From: Shinella granuli
Lineage (GTDB): Bacteria; Pseudomonadota; Alphaproteobacteria; Rhizobiales; Rhizobiaceae
Length of the DNA stretch: 64,000 bases
Direction: 5' to 3'
NCBI RefSeq assembly: GCF_004341885.1
Contig: NZ_SLVX01000020.1
Span: 1-64,000 of the forward strand
The notes beneath the pieces are model-generated. The model worked only from the letters and a program-made list of their open reading frames with translations. It was not told the DNA's origin and ran no database searches. Within the stretch, counting starts at the first letter, position 1. Each line of letters opens with the position of its first letter. The position numbers and the translations under genes were made by a program. Of this stretch, positions 6,373 through 16,474 are shown in pieces.

Positions 6373-7446
6373 CTATTCCAGCGCCACCGTCTTGATGACG
6401 GCGTGCACCGGCAGGCCCGGCGCAAGGCCGAGGCGCTCGACGGAGAATGCGGTGATGCGGGCGCGCACGACATCGCCGCCGCAGGCGATGCGCAGGCTCG
6501 CCATGCCCTCGCCGTCCGGCTCGATCGCCTCGACGGCGCCTTCCAGGATGTTGAGCGCGCTGAGGCCTTCCGGGCGCACCGTCGCGATCATGACGTCGCG
6601 GGCGGGAATGCGCAGCCGCACCGTTTCGCCCGGCGAGACCGCGGCGCCCGGCACGAGGATCGTCGCGCCGCCATCAAGGCGGATGGTGGCGAGGCCGTGC
6701 GCGGCATCGCGCGCCTCGACGCGGCCGGCAAGGACGCTGCCGGCCTCGCGGCGTTCGGCGGCAGAGGAAAGGCGCGGGCCGCTCAGCACGTCCGATGCCG
6801 CGCCGATCGCCTCGATGCGCCCGTCCGCCATCAGCACGACCCGGTCGGCAAGGCGCGCGACCTCGGCCACCGAATGGCTGACATAGACGATGGGAATGCC
6901 GACCTCGTCGCGCAGGCGCTCCAGATAAGGCAGGATCTCCGCCTTGCGCTCCTCGTCGAGCGCGGCGAGCGGCTCATCCATCAGCAGCAGGCGCGGCGAG
7001 GCGAGCAGCGCGCGGCCGATGGCGACACGCTGCTTTTCGCCGCCGGAAAGGTTGGCCGGCTGGCGATCGAGCAGGCCGGCAATGCCGAGCAGGTCGACCA
7101 CGCGGTCCGGATTTTCCGTGCGCGCGCCCTTCGGCGAGAACCAGCGGCCATAGTTGAGGTTCTGGCGCACGGTGAGGTGCGGGAAGAGGCGTGCCTCCTG
7201 GAAGACATAGCCGAAACGCCGGCGGTGGGCGGGTACGAAGATGCGGCGGGCGGTATCGACCAGCACCTCGTCGTCAAGCAGGACGCGGCCTTCCGCCGGG
7301 CGCGTCAGGCCGGCGATGATGCGGACCAGCGAGGTCTTTCCCGAGCCGGAGCGGCCGAACAGGGCGGTGACGCCCCCGTCGGAGGTGAAGGCGGCCTCCA
7401 GCGAAAAATCGCCGAGCCGGTGGCGGGCTTCGACGACAAGGCTCAT
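6373..7446 (-). CDS. modC: Molybdate ABC transporter ATP-binding protein ModC
   Basis: A 357-residue ATPase with Walker [10 protein letters not shown] (about 32-40), signature [16 protein letters not shown] (about 128), Walker [15 protein letters not shown] and switch His in YVSHS. Its C-terminal third (about 285-357) is a Mop/TOBE domain that binds oxyanion, as in ModC. It powers import of molybdate with ModB in the inner membrane. It overlaps modB by four bases (ATGA), so it is translationally coupled. Length and domain order fit the family. Confidence 0.93.
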   Translation of the reverse strand: MSLVVEARHRLGDFSLEAAFTSDGGVTALFGRSGSGKTSLVRIIAGLTRPAEGRVLLDDEVLVDTARRIFVPAHRRRFGYVFQEARLFPHLTVRQNLNYGRWFSPKGARTENPDRVVDLLGIAGLLDRQPANLSGGEKQRVAIGRALLASPRLLLMDEPLAALDEERKAEILPYLERLRDEVGIPIVYVSHSVAEVARLADRVVLMADGRIEAIGAASDVLSGPRLSSAAERREAGSVLAGRVEARDAAHGLATIRLDGGATILVPGAAVSPGETVRLRIPARDVMIATVRPEGLSALNILEGAVEAIEPDGEGMASLRIACGGDVVRARITAFSVERLGLAPGLPVHAVIKTVALE

Positions 7447-8144
7447 TCGAGGTGCACCTTGCGGCCGAGGCGCTGGGCGAGCGCCTCGGAGGCGATGAGC
7501 GCGACCATGGAGATGGCGATGGCGACGAGGGTGAGGCGCATGGCGCCGGTATCGCCGCCGGGCACCTGGGTGAAGGTGTAGATGGCGGCCGACAGCGTTT
7601 GCGTCTCGCCGGGAATGTTGGAGACGAAGGTGATGGTGGCGCCGAACTCGCCCATCGCCTTGGCGAAGGCGAGGATCATGCCGGCGAGCACGCCGGGCAA
7701 TATGAGCGGCAGGGTGACGGTGAGGAAGACCCAGGGGGGGCTAGCGCCGAGCGTGCCGGCCGCCTCCTCCAGCTTGCGGTCGACGGCCTCGATGGAAAGC
7801 CGGATCGAACGCACCATCAGCGGAAAGCCCATGACGCCGCAGGCGAGCGCCGCGCCGGTCCAGCGGAAGGAGAGCACGATGCCGAACCATTCGTCCAGCA
7901 CGGAGCCGATGGGACCGCGCCGGCCGAACAGGATGAGCAGCAGGAAGCCGGTGACCACGGGCGGCAGGATCAGCGGCAGGTGCACGAGGCCGTTCAGCAG
8001 CGACTTGCCCCAGAAGCGACCGCGCGCCAGCGCCAGCGCGACGAGAATGCCGAGCGGCAGGCTGACGAGGACCGCGACCGCCGAGACCCGAAGGCTGAGC
8101 CGGATCGCCGTCCATTCCTCGTTGCTCAAGGCAAGCCAGTCCAC
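7443..8144 (-). CDS. modB: Molybdate ABC transporter permease ModB
   Basis: A 233-residue inner membrane permease with five to six hydrophobic helices and the EAA loop ([22 protein letters not shown]), matching ModB (about 230 residues). The GTG at 8144 is chosen because CGAGGA sits at proper distance and the protein then begins [21 protein letters not shown], as in the family. A longer open reading into the upstream repeat has no support. It forms the membrane channel for ModC. A palindromic intergenic repeat separates it from modA upstream. Confidence 0.92.
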   Translation of the reverse strand: MDWLALSNEEWTAIRLSLRVSAVAVLVSLPLGILVALALARGRFWGKSLLNGLVHLPLILPPVVTGFLLLILFGRRGPIGSVLDEWFGIVLSFRWTGAALACGVMGFPLMVRSIRLSIEAVDRKLEEAAGTLGASPPWVFLTVTLPLILPGVLAGMILAFAKAMGEFGATITFVSNIPGETQTLSAAIYTFTQVPGGDTGAMRLTLVAIAISMVALIASEALAQRLGRKVHLE

Positions 8145-8200
8145 GTCGATTCCTCGTAAAACACATGGCGCGAGAGGTTCGCCCCAAGCCTCGTTTGCCG

Positions 8201-8369
8201 GCAAGCCCCTCATCCCGCTGCCGGCACCTTCTCCCCGCACGCGGGGAGAGGGGATGCCGCACCGTTTTCCCAGGAATCAATCCCGAGGCTCGTCCTGGTG
8301 CGACATTGCCACAAACTCCTTCTCCCCGCGTGCGGGGAGAAGGTCGCGGCAGCGGGATGAGGGGCAAGC
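8201..8369. repeat. Inverted pair of rhizobial palindromic intergenic repeats (RIME-like)
   Basis: Two 49-base copies (8201-8249 and 8321-8369) face each other and agree at about 45 positions. Each has a CCCCTCATCCCGCTGCCG part and an inner hairpin CTCCCCGC-A-CGCGGGGAG-type stem. This is the form of the abundant rhizobial RIME-type mosaic elements. The pair fills most of the 275-base modB-modA gap and would make a long cruciform or RNA hairpin inside the mod transcript. A further hairpin GTCCCGG/CCGGGAC lies at 8382-8402. Confidence 0.75.
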
Positions 8370-8419
8370 AAATTCCGCGATGTCCCGGTCTAGCGCCGGG
8401 ACCTGTCGCGAGGCTCGTT

Positions 8420-9193
8420 TTACTTCAGGATGGTGAAGCCCTGCTCGGTGAAGAAGGGCGCAGCCTTGTCGGACTTCAGGAAGTCGAGATAGGCGGCAGC
8501 CGCGGCGCTCTGCGATTCCGTGAGGATGGCAACGGGGTAGATGATCGGCGGGTGGCTGTCTTCCGGGAAGGTGCCGACGATGGCGACCTCCGGATCGGCC
8601 GCGGCATCCGTCTGGTAGACGATGCCGTAGGGCGCCTCGCCGCGCGAGACGAGGGCGAGCGCGGCGCGCACGCTCTCGGCGCCGGCGACCTTGCCTTCGA
8701 CCGAGGACCAGACGCCGAGCTTTTCGAGCGCCGCCTTGCCGTACTTGCCGGCCGGCACGCTGTCGACCGCACCCATGGCGAGCTTGCCGTCACCGACGAG
8801 GCCGGCGAGGTCGAAACCGTCCTTGATCTCGACGTCCGAGGCCTTGTCCTTCGACGCGACCAGAACGATGCGGTTGCCGAGAAGGTTGGAGCGGGTGTCG
8901 TCCTTGATCAGCTTCTTCTCGGCGACATAGTCCATCCAGGCAAGGTCGGCCGAGATGAAGAGATCGGCGGGGGCGGCCGCCTCGATCTGCTTGGCGAGCG
9001 CCGAGCTTGCGGCATAGGAGACCGTCGTCTCGTTGCCGGTTTCCTTCGACCAGGCGGCATTCGCCGCATCCAGCGCGTTCTTCAGGCTTGCGGCGGCAAA
9101 GACGGTGACCTTCTCGGCGGCGGCCGCCGGCAGGGCAAGCGGCAGCGAGGCGAAGGCGGCGACGACGAGTTTCAGAAGCAGACGACGGTTCAT
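8420..9193 (-). CDS. modA: Periplasmic molybdate-binding protein ModA
   Basis: A 257-residue protein with a Sec signal peptide (about 1-26, MNRRLLLKLVVAAFASLPLA, cleavage near AAA). The mature part starts KVTVFAAASLKNALDAAN, the ModA hallmark where the AAS loop holds the oxyanion. Other family parts are SYAASSALAKQIEAAAPADL and FISADLAWMDY. It captures molybdate (or tungstate) in the periplasm and hands it to ModBC. AGGGAG lies upstream of the ATG. It is the first gene of the mod unit, with a Mo-box over its promoter. Confidence 0.93.
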   Translation of the reverse strand: MNRRLLLKLVVAAFASLPLALPAAAAEKVTVFAAASLKNALDAANAAWSKETGNETTVSYAASSALAKQIEAAAPADLFISADLAWMDYVAEKKLIKDDTRSNLLGNRIVLVASKDKASDVEIKDGFDLAGLVGDGKLAMGAVDSVPAGKYGKAALEKLGVWSSVEGKVAGAESVRAALALVSRGEAPYGIVYQTDAAADPEVAIVGTFPEDSHPPIIYPVAILTESQSAAAAAYLDFLKSDKAAPFFTEQGFTILK

Positions 9194-9224
9194 TCCTGTT
9201 CTCCCTTTTCCTGCCTGAAGGCAG

Positions 9225-9267
9225 CGTGATATCTCCTTGAATATATCGGCACTTGCGGCTTTGCCAG
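9225..9267 (-). promoter_or_regulatory. modA promoter overlapped by a Mo-box (ModE operator)
   Basis: On the minus strand CTGGCA (9267-9262), 16 bases, TATATT (9245-9240) forms a promoter. The 24-base stretch 9248-9225 reads CGATATAT-N8-ATATCACG, the layout of the E. coli ModE operator (CGTTATAT-N8-ACATAACG). The operator covers the -10 box, so bound ModE would repress modABC when molybdate is plentiful. The rest of 9249-9462 is otherwise empty. Confidence 0.65.
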
Positions 9268-9462
9268 CGCTATATTTTCAAAAATACAGGGAAACAGACC
9301 ACGGCCATTCGGTGGAATGGCGAAAGCAGCCAAGCGGGCAGAGCGAGGGGCTCCGAACCAGGCGGCATTGAGCCCAGATGAGGCGGAAAATGACGGCGCC
9401 GGAGCCTTGCGCATCGCACGGAACCGTCATGTGCAAGCCGGCAGCGGCGGCGATCGACGATT

Positions 9463-11166
9463 CTAGAACAGCGCGTCGTCGAAGAGGTCTTCATCGCTCT
9501 GCGCAGCGGCGGGCGCTGCAGGCACGTCCAGGGCGGTGCCGAAGACGCGGGCATGCACCTCGCGCTCGGAGACCATCGTATAGGTGCGCGCGATCCGGCT
9601 GCCGAGATCGGCCATCGCCTCTTCGAGGCCTGACGTGTCCGGCAGGTCGTGGCCGATGAGTTCGCCCGCGCGGGCGGAGCAATCGGCCAGCACGTCGCCG
9701 AGCTCGGCGTTGAAATCGAGATCGGCGACCGTCCGGCCCGCCTTCGCGGAAACGTCCGCGCCGCAGGCGCGCAGGGCCGTCATATCCTCTTCCATGCGGT
9801 CACCCGCCCGGCGGATATGCTCCAGCGCCTCGTCCAGATGCGCATCGAGCGAGCCGCCGGCGGCCGTGCCCGCCTCGCGCAGCTTGCCGGCATCCCCTTC
9901 GAGCGACTGCAAGGCGACGAGGATCCGCTCCGCCGTCTCGTCGAGCTGGCTGGAGAACAGGCGCAGCTCCGCCGTCACCACATTGATCGCCCGCCCCTCT
10001 TCGCCGAGCTTGCTGCAGCGCAGGTTGGTGTTGAGCGCCATGTATTGGATGTCGGTGCGCACGAGCTGGATCGTCTTCACGCCCTTCAGGAGGCCCTGCA
10101 CGGTCTCGACGGTGCTTGCACCCAGGACGTTGGCCTTGTCGGCCGCCTGCTCGATATCGCGCACGACGGCGCGGGCGGCGGCGATGTCGGCTTCCAGGGT
10201 TCGCATGGCGCGATCGGCGGAGCGGCCGTCGGCGGCATCCATGTCGCCGTAGAGCGCCATCAGGCCGTCGATATCGGCCCCGAAGCTGCGGATCGTGCCG
10301 ACCACAGTCCTGCATTCTCGCGCGAAATCGCTGGCGATCTCGACGAGCTGTTCGTACACGAGGTGGCGGATCAGCCCCGTGAGGCGGCTGGCGGCTTCCG
10401 CGTCGAGCGCTCCCGCTGCAAGATATTCGTCCAGGAAGGTGAAGGCGGACTGGCAATGCTCGATGCGCTGGCGGGTGATGTCGCCGATCTGCATGGCCGA
10501 CAGCGTGGTGGCGACCTTGCCCTGCACCCCGCGCGCCGCCGCACCCACCTTGGCGGCAAGCTGCGAGAGGTGGCGGCGCTGTACCGTCAGGTCCCCGGCA
10601 TTGCGCGAGAGGTTGCCGGCAATATCGGGAACGGAACGGCGGAAGCGCTCCAGCGCCTCCCCGCCCCCGGCCGAGGCGGTCTCGATGACGGCACCGAGCG
10701 TGCCGATCTTCGCGCCGAGCGCATTGACCTCGCCGGTGCCGAACTGGATGCGCTCGAGGATTTCTTCCGCAAAGCCGGCGAAATCAGGAATGGCGGCGCC
10801 GGTGATCTTGGCGGTCGTGGCGAAGGTGCGCAGGTAGCGCAGCGTCTCCTGCATGTCGGCGATGTGGGTGCCGAGCGACTTTTCCGTGACGGCGACATTG
10901 GCGAGGCGCTGCTGGCGCTGTTCCTCGATGCCGGGCAGCGCGGTCAACTGGTCGACGGTGGCGATGAGCCGGCCGATCGTCGCCTCCGCCGCCTCATCGC
11001 CGAGCGAGCCGGAAAGGTTCTCCAGCGAGGCGACCAGCCGGTTGAGCACGTCCAGAACCGAAAGCAGCACGACGCCGCCATCGAGGAACCGCTGCTCGAT
11101 GCGGGAACGGGCCCCTTCGAGACGGGAAACAAGCTCAGTTTCCGCCGTCTGCCGCTCCACGCGCAT
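9463..11166 (-). CDS. Cytosolic MCP-like chemotaxis-associated protein with a CheZ-like tail
   Basis: A 567-residue, mostly helical protein with no membrane segment. Long coiled-coil regions fill it; near its middle (about 400-425) is YMALNTNLRCSKLGEEGRAI-type sequence resembling the hairpin tip of methyl-accepting proteins, and an earlier patch reads MQIGDITRQRIEHCQSAF. It ends in an acidic linker tail, DEDLFDDALF, much like the CheY-binding tail of CheZ. It is divergent from the chemotaxis operon, 386 bases away. It could be a soluble receptor-like scaffold or a remote CheZ-type CheY phosphatase. Start choice is uncertain: ATG 11166 has AGGA 13 bases upstream, and earlier ATG or TTG codons (11199, 11235) lack a site. 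Confidence 0.65.
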   Translation of the reverse strand: MRVERQTAETELVSRLEGARSRIEQRFLDGGVVLLSVLDVLNRLVASLENLSGSLGDEAAEATIGRLIATVDQLTALPGIEEQRQQRLANVAVTEKSLGTHIADMQETLRYLRTFATTAKITGAAIPDFAGFAEEILERIQFGTGEVNALGAKIGTLGAVIETASAGGGEALERFRRSVPDIAGNLSRNAGDLTVQRRHLSQLAAKVGAAARGVQGKVATTLSAMQIGDITRQRIEHCQSAFTFLDEYLAAGALDAEAASRLTGLIRHLVYEQLVEIASDFARECRTVVGTIRSFGADIDGLMALYGDMDAADGRSADRAMRTLEADIAAARAVVRDIEQAADKANVLGASTVETVQGLLKGVKTIQLVRTDIQYMALNTNLRCSKLGEEGRAINVVTAELRLFSSQLDETAERILVALQSLEGDAGKLREAGTAAGGSLDAHLDEALEHIRRAGDRMEEDMTALRACGADVSAKAGRTVADLDFNAELGDVLADCSARAGELIGHDLPDTSGLEEAMADLGSRIARTYTMVSEREVHARVFGTALDVPAAPAAAQSDEDLFDDALF

Positions 11167-11323
11167 TGCGCTCGCTATTCCTGACACGCCATACCCCATC
11201 TGCAAGAACCCGTGAGCGAACCCTAGGGCCAACAATGTAACGCGCAGTAAATTCGCCTTTCCTCATGTAATGAAATTCCGCAAAACCAGGGCGATTCCGG
11301 CGCCACCACCCGTGGATGCAGGC

Positions 11324-11341
11324 ATCCCTAGAATTAGGGAT
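11324..11341. repeat. Small palindrome in the che intergenic region
   Basis: ATCCCTA-GAAT-TAGGGAT inside the 386-base gap (11167-11552) between the MCP-like gene and the STAS gene. The stretch after it (11341-11410) is strongly AT-rich for this genome and probably holds the operon promoter, but no convincing -35/-10 pair could be singled out. Confidence 0.35.
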
Positions 11342-11552
11342 TTATAAATAATATCACTCATATCTAATTTTAAATATTACTCTTTATATACAAACACTTG
11401 ATGCAATTTCCTGCCGTAGGGTGAGGCAGTGTATCGACGACAATCGAACTACCAATGGATGAAATTAGCAACCGCGCTTTACTCTTCATTAAGCGTGACT
11501 GGGGATTCTGGCGCGGGAAATACTCTCTCTCGAAACGATTATCGAGGCCTCC

Positions 11553-11879
11553 ATGTCGTCAACCCTGCCCGGTGACGCGCCGTTAACCTTACCCACGACG
11601 CTCACCATCAAGACTATAGTGTCCGTTCAAGAGTTGATCTTGGATTTCCTGAACAAGAATCCCGCCGCCGTACTGGATATCGACGAGGCGGCGCAGGTTG
11701 ACCTCAGCTTTGTCCAGCTTGTCATGGCGGCCCGCAAACAGGCCGAGGCCAGGGCCGGGCGCGTTCTACTTGCCCGGCCCGCCTCCGGCGACCTTTACGA
11801 CGTGCTGAAACGCGGCGGCTTTCTCGACGGGATGACACCCGACGCCGCGCATTTCTGGCTGCACCAGGAGAAGAACTGA
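11553..11879 (+). CDS. STAS-domain protein, first gene of the chemotaxis operon
   Basis: A 108-residue protein with a STAS fold pattern: LTLPTTLTIKTIVSVQELILDFL, then AVLDIDEAAQVDLSFVQLVMAARKQAEA and GRVLLARPASGDLYDVLKRGGF. This is close to the MlaB/anti-anti-sigma type STAS domain. The usual phosphorylatable Ser/Thr of SpoIIAA appears as the D-L-S-F segment. The stop overlaps the cheY start (TGATG), so the pair is coupled. STAS proteins occur in several chemotaxis-like operons (for example beside CheA in the Wsp/Che groups); the role there is unclear. Confidence 0.75.
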   Translation: MSSTLPGDAPLTLPTTLTIKTIVSVQELILDFLNKNPAAVLDIDEAAQVDLSFVQLVMAARKQAEARAGRVLLARPASGDLYDVLKRGGFLDGMTPDAAHFWLHQEKN

Positions 11880-12247
11880 TGACCGCGAAGATCTTGACCG
11901 TCGACGATTCCGCCAGCATCCGGCTGACGACGCGCGTCACCCTCAGCAATGCCGGCTACAGCGTGACCGAGGCGGTCGACGGCCTCGATGGCCTCAACAA
12001 GCTGAAGGGCGGCGAATACGACCTCGTCGTCACCGACCTCAACATGCCGAACATGGACGGCCTGACGATGATCCGCGAGCTGCGCAAGCTGCCCGCCCAT
12101 ACGGGCGTGCCGGTCATCTTCCTCACCACCGAATCCGACGGCGAACTGAAGGCGCAGGCAAAAGCTGCCGGCGCCACCGGCTGGCTGACCAAGCCGTTCG
12201 ATCCGGAAAGCCTCGTCAAGATCGCCAGGAAGGTCCTCGGAAGATGA
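11879..12247 (+). CDS. cheY: CheY response regulator
   Basis: A 122-residue single receiver domain. The acidic pair is D9/D10, the phosphoacceptor D53 (VVTDLNMPNMDG), the switch threonine lies in FLTTES and the conserved lysine is K105 (LTKPF). It takes the phosphoryl group from CheA and would act on the flagellar motor or another output. It is coupled at both ends: it starts in the STAS stop codon and overlaps cheA by four bases. Confidence 0.93.
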   Translation: MTAKILTVDDSASIRLTTRVTLSNAGYSVTEAVDGLDGLNKLKGGEYDLVVTDLNMPNMDGLTMIRELRKLPAHTGVPVIFLTTESDGELKAQAKAAGATGWLTKPFDPESLVKIARKVLGR

Positions 12248-14244
12248 CGAACCCGGACCCGATCTCCGTCTTCCGGACAGAAGCGGCCGAACTGCTGGAA
12301 CAGATCGAGTCCGGCCTCCTCGACCTCACCCGCAGCCTCGATGACCGCGACCAGATCGACGCGGTCTTCCGGGGCCTGCACACATTGAAGGGGTCGGGCG
12401 CGATGTTCGGCTTCGACGCGCTCGCCGCCTTCACCCACCATTGCGAGACCGCCTTCGACCGTGTGCGCAAGGGCGACGTGCCCGCCACGCACGAGCTGGT
12501 CTCGGCGGTTCTTTCGGCGCAGGACCATATGCGCGCGCTGCTCGAAACGCCGAACGGCGACCACGACGCGATGAGCGCCGCGCTGCTCGACGGCCTGCAC
12601 CGGGCGGTCAACGGCGCGGGCTCCCCTGCCCCGGCGGCCGTTGCGGCTACGGCTGCGCCCGTTGCCGAGGCGGCTGGCGGTCTCAGCGAATGGCGCATCC
12701 GCTTCAGCCTGCCGGTCAATGCCATGGCGAACGGCACCAATCCGCTCGGCCTGCTCGACGAGATGCGCGACCTCGGCGAATGCCGGATCGTCGCCGATAC
12801 GGCGAAGGTGCCGGAGCTTTCCGCGCTGGAGCCGCGCGACATCCATATCGGCTGGGACGTGACGCTGAAGACCGAGCGGCCGCGTGCCGATATCGAGGAC
12901 GTCTTCATCTTCGTCATGGACGACATGGAACTCGAAATCACCGAGGTCGCCGTCGAACGAGCCACCGCCGAAGCGAAGCCCGCCGAGACACCGATCGCCA
13001 AGGCCGTGGTCGTTGCCGAGCGGGACGCCCCGGCGGTGCAGGCCGCCAATGATTCCAAACAGGCGAAATCCGCGGAGAACGTGCGCGTGCCGGCCGAACG
13101 GCTCGACGAGATGATGGACCGCGTCGGCGAGCTCGTCATCGCCCAGTCGCGCCTCACCCAGCTCGCCGGCACGGCGGCCGATCTCGGCCTGCGCTCCGTC
13201 TCCGAAGAAATCGAACGTCTTTCGGGCGAGCTGCGCGACACGATGATGGTGCTGCGCATGATGCCGGTCGCCAGCCTCTTCAGCCGTTTCCGCCGCCTCG
13301 TGCACGACCTGTCGCGCGAGACCGGCAAGGAGATCGAGCTCATCACCGAGGGCGAGAGCACGGAGGTCGACAAGACGGTCATCGACCGGCTCGCCGATCC
13401 GCTCGTGCATCTCGTGCGCAATTCCATCGACCATGGCCTCGAAAAGCCGGAGGAGCGCATCGCCGCCGGCAAGGAGGCAAAGGGCCAGGTCATCCTCTCG
13501 GCGCACCAGACGGGCGGCGAGGTGATCATCACCATCAAGGACGACGGGCGCGGCATCAACCGCGAACGGGTGCGCGCCAAGGCGGAATCGTCGGGCATCA
13601 TCCAGCCGGGCGCGACGCTGACCGACCAGGACCTGCTCCAGCTCATCTTCCAGCCGGGTTTCTCGACCGCCCAGGCGGTGACGAACCTGTCCGGCCGCGG
13701 CGTCGGCATGGACGTCGTCAAGAAGACGGTGGAGGCGCTGCGCGGCACGATCGACATCGCCAGCAAGCCGGGCGAAGGCTCGGAAGTGTCGCTGCGCATC
13801 CCGCTGACCCTCGCCATCATCGAGGGCCTGCTCGTGCGCGTCGGCCAGGGCTGCTACGTCATCCCGCTCTCGGCGGTGGAGGAGTGCCTGGAACTCTCGC
13901 TCGAAGACGATCTGCGCTCGCGCGGGCGCAGCTTCATCTCGCTGCGCGACAGCCTCGTGCCGTTCCTGCGCCTTCGCGAACTGTTTCGCACCGGCACGCA
14001 GCCGGATCCGCACCAGAAGGTCGTCGTCATCTCGACGGGCTCGGAGCGCGTCGGCCTCGTCGTCGACCAGATCATCGGCGACCACCAGACAGTCATCAAA
14101 TCCATGTCCAAGCTGCACCATGACGTCGACACCTTCTCCGGCGCGACCATCCTCGGCGATGGCAGCGTGGCGCTGATCCTCGACGTCACCCATCTGGTCG
14201 CGGCAGGACAGCAGCAGGAGGCGCAATTGCGGGCGGCAGGATGA
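12244..14244 (+). CDS. cheA: Chemotaxis histidine kinase CheA
   Basis: A 666-residue CheA. Order: HPt domain (about 1-105, phosphoryl His H46 in [11 protein letters not shown]); an Ala/Pro linker; a roughly 100-residue domain (about 148-250, [25 protein letters not shown]) in the place of a P2; dimerisation helices from about 280 ([19 protein letters not shown]); HATPase (about 340-520, N box [29 protein letters not shown]); and a CheW-like domain to the end. It autophosphorylates under receptor control and feeds CheY and CheB. It overlaps cheY and cheW by four bases each. Confidence 0.95.
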   Translation: MTNPDPISVFRTEAAELLEQIESGLLDLTRSLDDRDQIDAVFRGLHTLKGSGAMFGFDALAAFTHHCETAFDRVRKGDVPATHELVSAVLSAQDHMRALLETPNGDHDAMSAALLDGLHRAVNGAGSPAPAAVAATAAPVAEAAGGLSEWRIRFSLPVNAMANGTNPLGLLDEMRDLGECRIVADTAKVPELSALEPRDIHIGWDVTLKTERPRADIEDVFIFVMDDMELEITEVAVERATAEAKPAETPIAKAVVVAERDAPAVQAANDSKQAKSAENVRVPAERLDEMMDRVGELVIAQSRLTQLAGTAADLGLRSVSEEIERLSGELRDTMMVLRMMPVASLFSRFRRLVHDLSRETGKEIELITEGESTEVDKTVIDRLADPLVHLVRNSIDHGLEKPEERIAAGKEAKGQVILSAHQTGGEVIITIKDDGRGINRERVRAKAESSGIIQPGATLTDQDLLQLIFQPGFSTAQAVTNLSGRGVGMDVVKKTVEALRGTIDIASKPGEGSEVSLRIPLTLAIIEGLLVRVGQGCYVIPLSAVEECLELSLEDDLRSRGRSFISLRDSLVPFLRLRELFRTGTQPDPHQKVVVISTGSERVGLVVDQIIGDHQTVIKSMSKLHHDVDTFSGATILGDGSVALILDVTHLVAAGQQQEAQLRAAG

Positions 14245-14753
14245 GCGAAGCGGCAAGAAAACGCGACTACGACGCGATCTGGGGCGCGGAGGAAGACCTC
14301 TCGGTGCTTACCTTCAACCTCAACGGCGAGACCTTCGCCATAGAGGCGATCGTCGTGCAGGAGATCCTCGATCTTCTGCCGGAAACCCATGTTCCCGGCA
14401 GCAAGCCCTTCGTTTCCAGCGTCATCAATTTCCGCGGCAAGGTGATCCCGCTTGCCGATATCCGCCTCGCCTTCGGCATGGACGCGACGGAAACGACCAT
14501 CGACAGCCGCATCGTCGTCATCGAGCTCGACCTCGACGACGAGGCGACGCTGATCGGCATCCGCACAGACAAGGTCAACGAAGTCACCACGCTTCCCAAG
14601 GTCGCCAGCGAACCGCCGCCGAGCGTCGGCATGCGCTGGCGCGCCGACTACATCAACTGCCTCGTCAAGCGAGGCGGCGAATTCATCATCGTTCCGAACC
14701 TCACCGCGATCTTTTCCTCCCGGAAAGAGCGCGCGGCGCAAGCGCCGAATTAG
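14241..14753 (+). CDS. cheW: Chemotaxis coupling protein CheW (first copy)
   Basis: A 170-residue CheW-domain protein (about 22-160): [21 protein letters not shown], then [22 protein letters not shown] with the conserved NxRGxxxPxxDxR motif. It links receptor tips to CheA. It overlaps the end of cheA by four bases and precedes a receptor gene by 17 bases. A second cheW lies after the two receptor genes; they are clearly different in sequence, so they may serve different receptors. Confidence 0.93.
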   Translation: MSEAARKRDYDAIWGAEEDLSVLTFNLNGETFAIEAIVVQEILDLLPETHVPGSKPFVSSVINFRGKVIPLADIRLAFGMDATETTIDSRIVVIELDLDDEATLIGIRTDKVNEVTTLPKVASEPPPSVGMRWRADYINCLVKRGGEFIIVPNLTAIFSSRKERAAQAPN

Positions 14754-14770
14754 GCCATCTGGAGAGACCC

Positions 14771-16474
14771 ATGCGCTTTACCATCAAACTGAAACTGTTC
14801 CTGGCCTTCGGCTTCATCATGGCCATGCTGGCGGGCACCGCCGGCTATGGCATCGTCAGTCTGGGCGGCCTCAATGCGACGCTCGGCGACGTGCTCACAG
14901 GGCCGGCCACGCGGCTACGCCTTGCCCAGGAACTGAACGTCCTGCAGCTCCAGCAGATCCGCCAGCAGAAAAACATGCTCTCGGCGACCAGCAATGCCGA
15001 GACCAACAAATATATCGCGCTGAGCGACAAGGCCCGCGCGGATTTCGACGCGGCCTTCGAGCAGGTGCTGGCGAAAGCCACGGAACAGGGCAAGGTCCTC
15101 TGGTCCAAGCTCCAGGGCCTCTCCACCGAATTCCGCCGCGAGGACGACCGGGTCCGCAGCCTGATGCTCGCCGGCGACAGCGCCGGGGCGCTGCGCGTTT
15201 CCACGGCGGATGCCCGCACGGTGACGAACGAGATCGACGCCCTGCTCGATGAGGTGGTCACGCTCGAACAGACCCGCCTTCAGGAAGCGGACGACAATGC
15301 CGAAGCACAATATGCCGACACGCGCACGATCATGATCGCCGCCGCCTCCATTGCCTTCCTGATCGCCGGCCTCGCCGCCGTCTGGATCGTCCTGTCGATC
15401 AACCGCGGCATTTCCCGCGCCGTCGGCGTGGTGCAGAATGTTGCCGACGGCGACCTCACCCGCTTTGCCGACATCACCACCAGGGACGAGATCGGCGACC
15501 TGCTCGGCCACGTCAACACGATGATCGAGCGGCTGCGCGGCGTCGTCGCGGATGCGCTTTCGGCCTCCGACAATGTTTCCTCCGGCAGCCAGGAACTGTC
15601 TGCCAGCTCCGAGACCCTCTCGCAGGGCGCGACGGAACAGGCGTCCTCCGCCGAGGAGGCCTCCGCCTCGATGGAGGAGATGGCCTCCAACATCAAGCAG
15701 AACGCCGACAACGCCGCCCAGACGGAAAAGATCGCTCGCCAGTCTTCCAAGGATGCGGAAGCCTCCGGCCAGGCCGTCGGCCGCGCCGTCACCGCGATGC
15801 GCACCATCGCGGAGAAGATCTCCATCGTGCAGGAAATCGCCCGCCAGACCGACCTTCTCGCCCTCAACGCCGCCGTCGAGGCTGCGCGTGCCGGCGAACA
15901 CGGCAAGGGCTTTGCCGTAGTCGCCTCGGAAGTGCGCAAGCTCGCCGAGCGCAGCCAGGCGGCCGCTGCCGAAATCAGCGCGCTCTCGGGCGAAACGGTT
16001 TCCGTCGCCACCGAGGCCGGCGAGATGCTGAACCGGCTGGTGCCTGATATCCGCAAGACCGCCGAACTGGTTTCGGAAATCTCGGCCGCCTGCCGCGAGC
16101 AGGATATCGGCGCCTCGCAGATCAACGAGGCGATCCAGCAGCTCGACAAGGTGACCCAGCAGAATGCCGGCGCCTCGGAGGAAATGTCGGCGACCTCGGA
16201 AGAGCTGGCCGCCCAGGCGGAAGAGCTCCAGGCCTCCATCGCCTTCTTCCGCGTCGAGAATTCGGCCCGCAAGGAACCGAACCATGCCGAGAAGCTGCGC
16301 GCGACCGCGGCGAAGATGGCCGCTCCCGTCGCCGCCAAGCGTCCGGCCGCTTCCCCGGCCTACCGCCCGGCCCCGACGGCAACCAAGGCGACTCGCAACG
16401 GCAACGGCTTTGCCCTCGACATGTCGATGGGCGGTCCGGATGCCGACGACGCGGACTTCCGCGAAAGCGCCTGA
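14771..16474 (+). CDS. Methyl-accepting chemotaxis protein (first of tandem pair)
   Basis: A 567-residue transmembrane receptor. TM1 is at about 9-31, followed by a four-helix-bundle periplasmic sensor (about 35-188), TM2 (about 190-212), one HAMP domain (about 213-265) and a signalling domain (about 285-500) with the tip [20 protein letters not shown] then [20 protein letters not shown]. The last residues, [10 protein letters not shown] followed by [12 protein letters not shown], are shared exactly with the next receptor. No NWETF-type CheR-tethering pentapeptide is present. The sensor ligand is unknown. The gene is inside the che operon. Confidence 0.93.
   Translation: MRFTIKLKLFLAFGFIMAMLAGTAGYGIVSLGGLNATLGDVLTGPATRLRLAQELNVLQLQQIRQQKNMLSATSNAETNKYIALSDKARADFDAAFEQVLAKATEQGKVLWSKLQGLSTEFRREDDRVRSLMLAGDSAGALRVSTADARTVTNEIDALLDEVVTLEQTRLQEADDNAEAQYADTRTIMIAAASIAFLIAGLAAVWIVLSINRGISRAVGVVQNVADGDLTRFADITTRDEIGDLLGHVNTMIERLRGVVADALSASDNVSSGSQELSASSETLSQGATEQASSAEEASASMEEMASNIKQNADNAAQTEKIARQSSKDAEASGQAVGRAVTAMRTIAEKISIVQEIARQTDLLALNAAVEAARAGEHGKGFAVVASEVRKLAERSQAAAAEISALSGETVSVATEAGEMLNRLVPDIRKTAELVSEISAACREQDIGASQINEAIQQLDKVTQQNAGASEEMSATSEELAAQAEELQASIAFFRVENSARKEPNHAEKLRATAAKMAAPVAAKRPAASPAYRPAPTATKATRNGNGFALDMSMGGPDADDADFRESA

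Noticed and set aside
8201-8369. Possible CRISPR-like repeat
   Set aside because: Only two copies, inverted to each other and without spacers; they match the rhizobial palindromic element pattern.
11956-14256. A 766-codon minus-strand frame opposite cheY and cheA
   Set aside because: Antisense to well-defined Che proteins; the translation is His/Asp/Arg-rich without domains.
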